From Flavobacteriales bacterium UBA7666 (GTDB lineage: Bacteria > Bacteroidota > Bacteroidia > Flavobacteriales_D > Crocinitomicaceae), in contig DLHO01000028.1 of assembly GCA_002483265.1 (NCBI GenBank), positions 62,001 to 126,000 of the forward strand: 64,000 nt of DNA, read 5' to 3'. Positions 26,230 to 34,818 of this stretch are shown here, in pieces. The notes beneath the pieces were generated by a model. The model worked only from the letters and a program-made list of their open reading frames with translations, was not told where the DNA came from and ran no database searches. A program made the translations under genes and the position numbers. Each line of letters starts with the position of its first letter. The stretch's first letter is position 1.

Positions 26230-26434
26230 GTTAAAAGCAGCTCAAAAGTTTTGAAAATTAACGAATTGGGACTTTTTGTTAAATGTGTTCTTCTTATTTT
26301 TACAGGCAAAGATTACACTCTTTGGACAAAAGGGATCTTGGGTCGAATTCAAAAAAGACAAGATAGTTTTGTAGTGAACCAATTAGTTCCGGATAGTTCA
26401 TCTAAAAAGCATGAACTCGAGGAATGAAAACAAA

Positions 26435-26467
26435 AAAATCCCTCCCGGATATTCCGAAAGGGATTTT
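26435..26467 (-). terminator. Intrinsic terminator of a lost gene
   Basis: AAAATCCCT / AGGGATTTT form a 9-pair stem with an inner CGGA/TCCG, followed on the minus strand by seven U. It lies directly downstream of the T9SS tail remnant at 26485-26526. Confidence 0.7.
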
Positions 26468-26484
26468 CAAATCAATGAAGAAGC

Positions 26485-26526
26485 TTATTTTTTAATAAAC
26501 TGTCTTACAGATACTCTATTTGCTTG
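26485..26526 (-). pseudogene. Remnant of a T9SS C-terminal tail
   Basis: The minus strand reads QANRVSVRQFIKK and a stop, the typical end of a T9SS type A sorting domain. It is preceded in frame by a stop codon and followed by a good terminator. The body of the gene is gone. The rest of the 453-bp gap between the eCIS cargo gene and the DUF202 gene holds only this remnant, its terminator, the cargo promoter and one direct repeat. Confidence 0.5.
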
Positions 26527-26592
26527 TTAGTGGTGAAAATTAAGAATTATTGAACCGTAATGAGAAGAAGAACGCAAAACGGAAGAGAATCA

Positions 26593-26639
26593 AATCCAAA
26601 GCTGATCCATTATGGCAGATCTGCTTCGGATTAAATGAG
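26593..26639. repeat. AATCC...GGATT hairpin repeat, copy 1
   Basis: A 47-bp imperfect palindrome begins AATCCAAAGC and ends CTTCGGATTAAATGAG. A second copy lies at 27119-27165 in the same orientation, so the two flank the DUF202 gene as direct repeats. Confidence 0.6.
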
Positions 26640-26640
26640 C

Positions 26641-27039
26641 CTACGAACTAATTTTAATCAAATAAGCCAACAATAGAATACTGATTAAAAAAATCAAAAT
26701 GACGGTGATATTCAGTAGTATGACATTGTGATGATAGGATCCTGAGTCAATATCCTTTTTTGTACGACGGTAGCGCAATAAGGCAAACAACGAACTCATT
26801 GCTCCGATTGCTACGATCACGATTCCAATAGGTCCGGAATATCCCAAATTATTTCCCTGAATCTCTATTTCAAGTGATAAATTGAGCTGTTTGGTTAAAA
26901 GAGAGAATTCTACTACCACAAAACCAAAAGCCATAATACCTACACTTGTTCGTACCCAGGCAAGCAGCGTTCGTTCATTGGACTGGTGATCCGATACCTT
27001 CTGCTGCTGTACGTTTTGTTTGTTCTCTAAATCGCTCAT
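26641..27039 (-). CDS. DUF202 (YidH-type) membrane protein
   Basis: This 132-residue protein has the family signature NERTLLAWVRTSVGIMAFGFVVVEFSL (about 21-47) and three hydrophobic helices. It is an inner-membrane protein of unknown function. Direct copies of a 46-47 bp palindromic repeat flank the gene, and its stop codon follows copy 1 almost immediately. Confidence 0.8.
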   Translation of the reverse strand: MSDLENKQNVQQQKVSDHQSNERTLLAWVRTSVGIMAFGFVVVEFSLLTKQLNLSLEIEIQGNNLGYSGPIGIVIVAIGAMSSLFALLRYRRTKKDIDSGSYHHNVILLNITVILIFLISILLLAYLIKISS

Positions 27040-27118
27040 TGGTTTATAAATTAGATTAAATCAGCCGCAATATAAAAAATGATTCATGAAAGAAATTACA
27101 TAAATCCTAGGATAGTGA

Positions 27119-27165
27119 GAATCCAAATCAGATCCACCACGGCAGATCGCTTCGGATTAAATGAG
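27119..27165. repeat. AATCC...GGATT hairpin repeat, copy 2
   Basis: This is nearly the same as 26593-26639, with the conserved end CTTCGGATTAAATGAG. A partial third copy (AATCCAAAGCAGATCC) lies at about 27224-27239, next to a TCCCGATAGCTATCAGGA palindrome at 27203-27220. Confidence 0.6.
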
Positions 27166-27246
27166 AAACAGAAGCAGTCCTATAGTTATGGGAATTAATC
27201 ACTCCCGATAGCTATCAGGAGATAATCCAAAGCAGATCCGGACAAA

Positions 27247-28947
27247 TCAGCGCTTCACCATAAACTTTCCATTGCAGATTTCACCATCTTCCAATTGCAT
27301 TCGAACGATATACAGGCCTTCAGGAAACGTGGCAATTGAAATCAGTGGTGTTTTTTCCTGCACGTGAGACGAATGCATTATTCTACCCGCAAGGTCTGTG
27401 ATTGTTACAAGCGCTTTTTGAGCTGATCCATGGACAGCAATCAATACGTTTTCCTGAGCAGGATTCGGATAAATGAGCATAGTTGAAGTATTGGTTAAGG
27501 TAGTTAATCCCAAGTCTTCCAAACAGTTTGCAGGAAGAGCAGCCAAAGTCGTGTCTTCAAAACTGGCAAACCAAACATCCGGTAAATTTGTCGGGGTACT
27601 GTTGATGGTGGTTCCGTCAAATTTTTCCTGTCCCTGATACCTTCCGGCCATGACCACTTGGTTTGATGGAGAAACCGAAACATTTGCTACTGAAGTATTC
27701 CCGGGTCCGGTGGAATGTTTATGCCAGATCAGATTTCCATCTTCGTCGAGTTTAATCAAAAGCGCATCCATCGTTCCTAATGGAGCTGGTGTAAAAGGTG
27801 CTGCATAATTAATTTCACCCCAAAATTCCATATTAAAAAACACATCATTCCGGTCATTGCAGGCAATCCCTCCCGAAAGATCGGCTCCGGAACTATAGAA
27901 TTGCTTCATCCAAACCAAATCCAGGTCATTATCCAATTTAGCTACAAATACATCTCGTGGTGAAACTGCCGTAAGCGTGGTACTTTCAAGTTGTATCGCA
28001 GTTAGAAACTCCCCCAATAAAAGAACGTTTCCACATGCATCCAAAGTGATTCCGCGGGTGATATTGTAACTTGCCTGCGGAATAACTGCGCGGATAAACT
28101 CTCCGGAAGGATCTGTTTTTACAACGGCCGTTAAATAAGGCGAAGAAATGGTATCATTCCCCATTACAACAGCACTATCGAGCCCCATCATAAAGAATAA
28201 ATTTCCGTCTTCATCAATCGCTGTGGAAGCAATTCCGCTAAAGGAGTTGTAAGCACCGGTGACCAGGTTTGAAAATCGTTTAGACCAAACCGGAGTTCCA
28301 TTCTCATCCAATTTGGCATAAAACCCATAAGGTGTCATACCGGATGATAAGGCCGGATTTCCGGCCAGTGTATCGTTTCCGATAATCACTCCTTTGAAAT
28401 AAGCTCCTGTAAGAATCAAGTCATTATCCGGTGTGACTGAAATGGTTGATCCGATACAAATGTTGTTGGGGAAATGCGTTTCTTCCACTCCTTTTACCCA
28501 TTGAACAACGCCGCTGGAATTGATTTTGGCATAAAAGAGATTCAAATTCTGATTTGCCGGAACGGAATAATTGATTCCTCCAAGCATAATGGATTGCGAA
28601 AGGAATACTCCCGTCAGGTAGATATTGTTTTCATTGTCTACTGAAATACCGGTAACTTCGGCTCCTTCCTGATTCACCGTTCCGGTGTAATTGGTTTGAA
28701 CTGTCCAGAGTGGTAAGCCGTTGGCATCGTATTTTTTTACCCAGGTATTAGATGCTCCGTTCGTTCCTCCTAATGGTGCTATAATCTGTCTTACACCTGT
28801 CAAAATAACCTGATCGGCATGGTCGTGAATGACTTTGATGGAAGCTTCTGTTCCTATCTGGTTTTGCGTACGTGCAAAATCGAGCTGTTGGCCGAATGAG
28901 TTATGAATCGGACTAAAAAGCAAGCATGCTAAAAATAAGTTCTTCAT
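27247..28947 (-). CDS. T9SS type A cargo, SBBP-like beta-propeller protein
   Basis: This 566-residue protein has a signal peptide (1-19, ending SFGQ). Repeats of the form DENGNLIWxKxF / V.VD..NNIYLTG recur about every 55-60 residues from 40 to 470, as in SBBP propeller proteins. The T9SS sorting domain is about 490-566 (LIYPNPAQENVLIAV to FMVKR). It is secreted and probably surface-attached. No catalytic residues are evident. Confidence 0.85.
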   Translation of the reverse strand: MKNLFLACLLFSPIHNSFGQQLDFARTQNQIGTEASIKVIHDHADQVILTGVRQIIAPLGGTNGASNTWVKKYDANGLPLWTVQTNYTGTVNQEGAEVTGISVDNENNIYLTGVFLSQSIMLGGINYSVPANQNLNLFYAKINSSGVVQWVKGVEETHFPNNICIGSTISVTPDNDLILTGAYFKGVIIGNDTLAGNPALSSGMTPYGFYAKLDENGTPVWSKRFSNLVTGAYNSFSGIASTAIDEDGNLFFMMGLDSAVVMGNDTISSPYLTAVVKTDPSGEFIRAVIPQASYNITRGITLDACGNVLLLGEFLTAIQLESTTLTAVSPRDVFVAKLDNDLDLVWMKQFYSSGADLSGGIACNDRNDVFFNMEFWGEINYAAPFTPAPLGTMDALLIKLDEDGNLIWHKHSTGPGNTSVANVSVSPSNQVVMAGRYQGQEKFDGTTINSTPTNLPDVWFASFEDTTLAALPANCLEDLGLTTLTNTSTMLIYPNPAQENVLIAVHGSAQKALVTITDLAGRIMHSSHVQEKTPLISIATFPEGLYIVRMQLEDGEICNGKFMVKR

Positions 28948-29040
28948 AGTTTGTTTTTCTGATCCGTCAAAGATTACCTGTTTCGTTTACTTTTCATAAA
29001 AAACGAGGTATTGAAAAGGTGACAGCCGGATTAAAACCCT

Positions 29041-30750
29041 CTATTTCAAACTATTCAAAAAATCAGAAAGACTCTCATCCGCTTCCAAATTCAATTTTTT
29101 GCGGATTCTATAGCGTCCGGATTTCACTGCATCCACAGAAAGATTCAGGATTTCTGCTGTTTCTTTCAAACTCAAACGCATGCGGGTAAGTGAGCACAAA
29201 CGCAGGTCATTATTGGTTAATGAAGGTGCGCATCGTTTCAATGCTTCATAAAAACCTTTGTGCTGATCTTCGAAGTAATATCCGAATACTTCCTTATCTC
29301 CATCCAAAAACAAGGACTCAATTACATCTTCCTTCAATTGTTCCTGCATGTCTTGCTTGTCACGGTATTCAGTGAATTTCCGTTCAATTTCTGCAATGGC
29401 TTTATTCCTGCTTTCCACTTTCTCACCAAATTCACGAATGCGTTCATTCTTTCGTTCTAACTGGGCTTCATTCAATCGCCTCTTTCCGCGTTCTTTGCGG
29501 AAAAACAATACTGTAATGATTACCAGAAGCAATAAGATGACAATGATTCCTGTCCCTATGATTCGAATTCGGAGCTCATTGCTTTCCCTTACTTTCTGTT
29601 TCAGCGTTAGTTCCCTGAGTTCACTTTCTTTACGCAGAAAATCCAGGTTGTGCTGTGTTTGTTCCAATGCTTCTGAAACAGCTTGCAGCTTCAGTGAATC
29701 AGAAGTAGTCAATCCAAGTTCATAGTAAAACAGAGCACTGTCTAATTCATTTCGTGCAACATACGTGCGGGCTATATCCCGGTATAGATTTCCCGACTGA
29801 TTGTAATTTGGAAACAGGTGTTGAACTTCCCGAAAATAGCGGATAGCCTCCGTGTATTGCTTTTGCTGCTGGTGAATATTCCCCAAACAATGTAAAATCT
29901 CCGGATTTCGCTGTCCGGTTTTCCTGAAAATAGAATCCGAAAGCAAAAAATACCTTTCAGCACTTTGCCACTGACTAGTTCGAAAATAATAAGAACCTAA
30001 ATTCATGCAGACAGTTGCTTTTACTTCGCTTGAAACAACATATCTGCGATCTTGCAATAAATCCAGGAAAAGTTTATCCGGATTTCCTTTTCCATTTGCA
30101 GCATTGGCTACAATGAGGTTATTGATGATATTGGGCAAATCGGCCATTTCTTCCTGCTCTAACGTACAGGTATAGGCTTCTTCAAAGTATTTCTGACTCT
30201 TTTTGGTATTCCCCAGTGTAAAAACGGTCATTCCCAAATTGTTCAAAACAGCGCAATAGGTATTTCTACAATCTGTTTTTCTGCAAATAGTCAATGCCTG
30301 ATTGAAATAATTAAGCGCCGAATCGGGTTTGTTCATCGTATTGAACATCAATCCGATATTGCAATAAACCTTTGCTCTTTGAACAAGCTGCTTTGGTTTG
30401 AGGTGTTCCAATTGTTTCCGGAAATAGACCAACGCCGAATCTGTTTGCTGAACAGAGTGAAAATAAAGTCCTTTTAAGCCGGCGGCTTGTTCCATTCCTT
30501 TATCCGAATGAATCTGCTCTGCCAAATCAGACATTTCATTCAGGCACTTCCATGCCCGTTTGCGATCAAACTCCATGTATACGTCATAGAGCTCTGCATA
30601 CAATTGAATTTTCTTTGCATCACTTTTGGTAGTGCGCATTTTTTTTAAAAGTTCATCCTGTTTCCATTTGGGATCCTGTTTTCCCCAGGAAACAACGGGC
30701 AGTAATGAACTAAGTAAGATCAACCATCCAATCAGACGCATCGGTTTCAT
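29041..30750 (-). CDS. TPR membrane regulator with C-terminal LuxR-like HTH
   Basis: This 569-residue protein has a signal peptide (1-23), periplasmic TPR units (about 40-370), a transmembrane helix (about 393-416), a coiled coil (about 425-475) and a cytoplasmic helix-turn-helix (about 505-565, SLTNNDLRLCSLTRMRLSLKETAEILNLSVDAVKSGRYRIRKKL). This one-component architecture is widespread in Bacteroidota. It is divergent from the S41 protease gene at 30905, a possible target. Confidence 0.85.
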   Translation of the reverse strand: MKPMRLIGWLILLSSLLPVVSWGKQDPKWKQDELLKKMRTTKSDAKKIQLYAELYDVYMEFDRKRAWKCLNEMSDLAEQIHSDKGMEQAAGLKGLYFHSVQQTDSALVYFRKQLEHLKPKQLVQRAKVYCNIGLMFNTMNKPDSALNYFNQALTICRKTDCRNTYCAVLNNLGMTVFTLGNTKKSQKYFEEAYTCTLEQEEMADLPNIINNLIVANAANGKGNPDKLFLDLLQDRRYVVSSEVKATVCMNLGSYYFRTSQWQSAERYFLLSDSIFRKTGQRNPEILHCLGNIHQQQKQYTEAIRYFREVQHLFPNYNQSGNLYRDIARTYVARNELDSALFYYELGLTTSDSLKLQAVSEALEQTQHNLDFLRKESELRELTLKQKVRESNELRIRIIGTGIIVILLLLVIITVLFFRKERGKRRLNEAQLERKNERIREFGEKVESRNKAIAEIERKFTEYRDKQDMQEQLKEDVIESLFLDGDKEVFGYYFEDQHKGFYEALKRCAPSLTNNDLRLCSLTRMRLSLKETAEILNLSVDAVKSGRYRIRKKLNLEADESLSDFLNSLK

Positions 30751-30904
30751 TTTGCTCTAAAACTACTTTTTTTGTTTGATACTCCCTTCAACTGTTTGCA
30801 AACAAGGTGCGAAAATGCGTCTGGAAATCTGAATTTGCACTAATTTACATTCATTAACCTGTTACCTCGCCCCCCTGCTCCATCTTTGCCACAAACAAAA
30901 CTCC

Positions 30905-32665
30905 ATGTCACTAATAACCTTCCGAAAACTATCCTTAATCGTTCTGAGCTTCGTTTACCTGATCTCCTGTGGAGTGAACAAAAAAACGTCAGACAAAGCA
31001 GAAACACTTCCTGTTTCTATAAAAGGTTCCATCGTAGAAAAAATCAAAGAACGCGATCATCTGCCGGTAGAAGATCGCATTGCCCTCTATTATAAGCTGA
31101 AAAAAGAAAGTCCGGACACCTATGACTTCCGCAATGAAACTGAACTCACCATGTATGGCTATTCCTTGTTGTGGTCTAACAAAGCTTCGGAAGCAATTGC
31201 GATCTTTCGGTTGTTGTCTTCCGAATTTCCCGCTTCATCAAATGCATACGACTGTTTGGGCGACGCTTACCTGGCTAACGGAGAGAGCAAGCAAGCGATG
31301 GAAAACTACCAAACTTCCTTGTCTATGGATCCCGAAAACTTTCATGCCGAAGACCAGATCCTGCTGATCCAGTTTCCTGATAGTGTTTTCGCCACTCCTC
31401 AGGAGAAATTCGCCAAAATCTATCCCATTGAACAATACAAAGCTGATCTGGATAAATTGGGAGAACTGCTCTTAAAATTCCATCCGAATGCGCTCAAGTT
31501 TACTTCGAAGGAAGCATTCTTTGGGGTTATCGAAGCAAAAAAAGCATTGATTACCAAAAACACTACCTATGGTGAATTTACCTGGCACTGTAGTGAAATT
31601 GTTGCCAGTGTTCATTGTTCGCACACTTCGGGAGGATTTTACTACGAGAATGAAATGCTGCCCGCTGCTTTCCGTTTTCCGTTACAAACACATTGGATAG
31701 ACGGACATTTGTATGTGGTGGATCCGCTCAGCAACACCGAAAGAGTCAATAGAAAAGATGAAATCACCCACATCAACGGAGTTTCCGTTTCGAAGCTAAT
31801 TGCTTCAATCTATCCGCATATTTCTACCCAGGGGTTGATCCAAACTACCAAGAGGCATCAATTCAATTGGTGGTCTACCGGTATGATCGCCTATGCGCTT
31901 GGGCTTCCCCAAAAGTATACTGTCACCGTCAAAGGCAAAGACAAACCGGTAGAACTGAATCCAATTCAGGAATTCAGAGCTCCGTATGATGATCCGTTAC
32001 GCAAATGTGGAGGGATTTGTCTGGATGTTCGCAAAGACAAAACGGCCATTCTTACCATCGAGTCGTTCAACTATTATCCATGGAGTAACCTCACCTTTTT
32101 CGAGCATTTTATAGACAGTGCCTTTCAACAGATTCAAAAGAAAAGGGTACAGGATCTGATTATCGATGTGCGCTTTAACTTCGGTGGATCTTCGGAATCG
32201 AGTATTTACCTGTTGAGGTATCTTGCCAAAAAATCGTTTACCTATTACTCCAGAGCGGAGTTCGACGGAAAGACACAGCTATCATACGGCGAAAATGAAA
32301 TCAAACCGGTTTCCAAAACTTACAAAGGCAGACTTTGGTTTCTGACTGACGGCGTGGGCAATTCAACTACCGGACACTTTATGTCATTGGTCAAAACCTG
32401 GAACTTAGGTTCGATCATCGGTGAAGAATTGGGTTCAAACCAGTTTTGTTCTGCCGGACAAAAGATCTGCAGACTCAAAAACACGCAAATGCTGGTTTTC
32501 ATCGCCAATAATACCCATGTATCTACAGCTACTTCCCTCCCGGATGAAACAGGGATTTTACCAGACTACCCGGTAAGTCAAAGTATGGAAGATTATTTTA
32601 GTGAACGGGACGCAGTGAAGGAATATGCGCTGGAGTTGATCAGGAAGAAGAAGAAGACAGAATGA
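30905..32665 (+). CDS. Lipoprotein S41-family peptidase with TPR region
   Basis: This 586-residue lipoprotein has its lipobox LISC at Cys 22. TPR-like repeats lie at about 70-150 and a PDZ-like stretch (NRKDEITHINGVSVSKLI) at about 280. The S41 core (about 370-570) contains IIDVRFNFGGSSES and LTDGVGNSTTGHFMSLV, where the nucleophile Ser of tail-specific proteases would be in GNSTTGH. It is probably anchored to the periplasmic or outer face of the envelope. It is divergent from the TPR-HTH regulator. Confidence 0.8.
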   Translation: MSLITFRKLSLIVLSFVYLISCGVNKKTSDKAETLPVSIKGSIVEKIKERDHLPVEDRIALYYKLKKESPDTYDFRNETELTMYGYSLLWSNKASEAIAIFRLLSSEFPASSNAYDCLGDAYLANGESKQAMENYQTSLSMDPENFHAEDQILLIQFPDSVFATPQEKFAKIYPIEQYKADLDKLGELLLKFHPNALKFTSKEAFFGVIEAKKALITKNTTYGEFTWHCSEIVASVHCSHTSGGFYYENEMLPAAFRFPLQTHWIDGHLYVVDPLSNTERVNRKDEITHINGVSVSKLIASIYPHISTQGLIQTTKRHQFNWWSTGMIAYALGLPQKYTVTVKGKDKPVELNPIQEFRAPYDDPLRKCGGICLDVRKDKTAILTIESFNYYPWSNLTFFEHFIDSAFQQIQKKRVQDLIIDVRFNFGGSSESSIYLLRYLAKKSFTYYSRAEFDGKTQLSYGENEIKPVSKTYKGRLWFLTDGVGNSTTGHFMSLVKTWNLGSIIGEELGSNQFCSAGQKICRLKNTQMLVFIANNTHVSTATSLPDETGILPDYPVSQSMEDYFSERDAVKEYALELIRKKKKTE

Positions 32666-32773
32666 ACCGGTAGCAGACTTATCAGTAGCTACGGTTCAAG
32701 AGAATGGGTATGAAGTAAAATTCTGTTACTCTTTAAAATCAAGTTCAAGGGGATTATTCATTAATTGGCTCTG

Positions 32774-33805
32774 TTATCTAAGTAAATTTGCATGTCCGGT
32801 TAATACTTTCTTTTCCGTGGTATTATCTGCTTTGTATTCCAGTTTCCATCCGAAAACTCCTTCTTTCGCTGGTAAACCGTTGTATGTTCCATCCCACCCA
32901 GCTTTGGAATCCAAAGAGGTAAATACTGTTTCTCCCCAGCGATCATATACTTCAAAACGATACTCGAAGGGATCATAACCGCATACAAAAACCGGATTAA
33001 AGATATTGTTGTCCTCATCTCCGTTTGGAGTAAAGGTATTCGGAACGTAGTAGATGATTTCATCATCTGCCCGATTTAACTGCAGGTTGTCCCAGAAAAT
33101 GTAAAGCGCTGTTACTGCCGGGAAATCGCACGGCCCTCCAAGCATGACTGAATAAATATCTTCTTTTGGAGTAAAGAAGATATATGTTGAAATCCATGAA
33201 TGTTTCATCGAATAATTGATCTTACCGATTTCTTTCCATCCCAAACTTTCCGGACAAGATGTTGTTTGGATTGGAAATGGATCACAGCTCGTTTTTCCAA
33301 ATAAAACCAAATCAACCGGAAAGTCAGAAAAGTCAATTTCTCCATTGTAAATATCTGAAGCTACATTGAATCTTAACAGGTACGATTGTCCTGCAAGTAA
33401 AGGGCCGTTCAAACAGGTACCAATGTATTCCATCCAATCCGCATCAATACGAGTTGCTACACAATTATTCCCATCCGGTAGTGGCAAGGACACAAAATTG
33501 GGTATAAAGCCATCAGTAGAAAATAAATCGGAGGTTGCCAAAGTTGCCTGACTCCAACCTTCTGCACAATTTAGTTGTGCAGGGCCATTTGGAATACAAT
33601 TCACATTCTCAAAAGAAGGATTGGGAATCAATGAAATCTTAAAAGTATCTCCGATAGAACAAGGACAATCTTCCACATCATACAAATCAATCAACCGATC
33701 TCCATCGTCATCGATGTTATTGTTGCAGATCTCCTGGGCAAATGAAGAACTACCAACAGAAACAAAGAGAAGGATTTGTATTAGCGAATGAATAATCGGT
33801 TTCAT
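32774..33805 (-). CDS. T9SS type B (CHU_C) cargo protein
   Basis: From the ATG at 33805 (MKPIIHSLIQILLFVSVGSS) this is a 343-residue protein with a normal signal peptide; the open frame extends 20 codons further up but would bury the signal. After the signal comes ICNNNIDDDGDRLIDLYD, the Asp-rich motif common at the N-terminus of Bacteroidota surface proteins. A jelly-roll-like middle follows. The C-terminal type B sorting domain (about 250-343) has VPNTFTPNGDEDNNIFNP, YDRWGETVF and AGWDGTYNGLPAKEGVFGW. It is secreted by T9SS. Confidence 0.85.
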   Translation of the reverse strand: MKPIIHSLIQILLFVSVGSSSFAQEICNNNIDDDGDRLIDLYDVEDCPCSIGDTFKISLIPNPSFENVNCIPNGPAQLNCAEGWSQATLATSDLFSTDGFIPNFVSLPLPDGNNCVATRIDADWMEYIGTCLNGPLLAGQSYLLRFNVASDIYNGEIDFSDFPVDLVLFGKTSCDPFPIQTTSCPESLGWKEIGKINYSMKHSWISTYIFFTPKEDIYSVMLGGPCDFPAVTALYIFWDNLQLNRADDEIIYYVPNTFTPNGDEDNNIFNPVFVCGYDPFEYRFEVYDRWGETVFTSLDSKAGWDGTYNGLPAKEGVFGWKLEYKADNTTEKKVLTGHANLLR

Positions 33806-33937
33806 CGAATGAATAGTAAAGCATTTGTTGGTCAAATATAATTTAAATTTCGAAAAACTGCACACAAATGTGCAATTGTTAAGTGATCAATATTGTTTCA
33901 CCATGATTTGTTTGTAATCTAGGATGTATTAAAAAAC

Positions 33938-33970
33938 AAAAAGTCCCCCTCAAACTAAATTCAAGGGAGA
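33938..33970 (-). terminator. Terminator of the 33990-38307 operon
   Basis: On the minus strand TCCCT and AGGGGGA arms enclose an A/T-rich loop, followed by ACTTTTTGTTTTTT. It lies 20-50 bp after the last lipoprotein gene. Confidence 0.6.
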
Positions 33971-33989
33971 TCATTTTATTCTAAGTAGT

Positions 33990-34406
33990 TTATTTCCGTT
34001 TCAAAGTCCATTTGCCAGTCAAAACTGAATTAGTCAAAGGATCACCGTAAGCATCGCGCCAAATGACTTCAAAATAACCGTCATCTACAATATAGGCTCT
34101 TCCTTTCCGGGTGTAAGCTCCTTCAAAGTAAATGTCACCATTTTTCCCATTAACAATTATTAGTGGACCCGAACTGACCAGTTTGTCATTTATTTTCAGG
34201 AAATAATAATCATTGAAAAAAGTGGTGTATACGGCTTTACCATCATATTCCGATATTTTGGTCTCATCTAAGATCCCCTCATCCTTGTATACTTCGCCAT
34301 TATCAAACAGTAATTGCATTTCGTATTCACGCTTCCCTTTTTCCTTAAGGCATCCGGAAACAAAAAATCCGGTAAGTAAAAAGACTATTAGTATCGATCT
34401 AATCAT
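33990..34406 (-). CDS. Small lipoprotein
   Basis: This 138-residue protein has lipobox VSGC at about 16-19 followed by LKEKGK. The mature part is beta-rich with no recognised family. It is the last gene of the operon 38307 to 33990 and lies 4 bp after the previous lipoprotein. Confidence 0.65.
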   Translation of the reverse strand: MIRSILIVFLLTGFFVSGCLKEKGKREYEMQLLFDNGEVYKDEGILDETKISEYDGKAVYTTFFNDYYFLKINDKLVSSGPLIIVNGKNGDIYFEGAYTRKGRAYIVDDGYFEVIWRDAYGDPLTNSVLTGKWTLKRK

Positions 34407-34410
34407 TGTT

Positions 34411-34818
34411 TTATTCTTTTCTGGTTAAATTGAGGCTACCTGATAGGGTATCCCCCGATTCAAAACGAACAAGTAAATAATCAGAACTATGATCTTCGTA
34501 AATTATAGTAGCGTCTGTATTTACCTGAGCTATAAAATAACCATTAATAACACTCTTAAAAGTTCCAACCGTGAAAGCTTTAAGTTGTTTATCCATTGAT
34601 AATTCTTGTCTTACCCTAAAAATATACAACCCAGATTTTATATAAGGCCCTGTCAATTCCCCAGTAATAGTGTCTTGATTTGAATTATTGTTTAATATAT
34701 AAACAAAATCAAATTTGCCCGGAGATAAATCGTCTAATGCTCCTTTTTCTTTTTTACAAGAAAATGAAAAGAGGAGTATCAAACTACAGCTTAACCACTT
34801 GAATGTGTTTTGTTTCAT
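34411..34818 (-). CDS. Small lipoprotein
   Basis: This 135-residue protein has lipobox FSFSC at about 17-21 followed by KKEKG. The size and beta-rich content resemble the next gene (GTFKSVINGYF here, GAYTRKGRAY there), so the two may be distant paralogues. The start overlaps the end of the 795-residue gene by 35 bp. Confidence 0.65.
   Translation of the reverse strand: MKQNTFKWLSCSLILLFSFSCKKEKGALDDLSPGKFDFVYILNNNSNQDTITGELTGPYIKSGLYIFRVRQELSMDKQLKAFTVGTFKSVINGYFIAQVNTDATIIYEDHSSDYLLVRFESGDTLSGSLNLTRKE

Noticed and set aside
26251..26427. 58-codon plus-strand frame starting at TTG
   Set aside because: It has no ATG, no family resemblance and no RBS, and lies in a region that otherwise looks like deletion debris.
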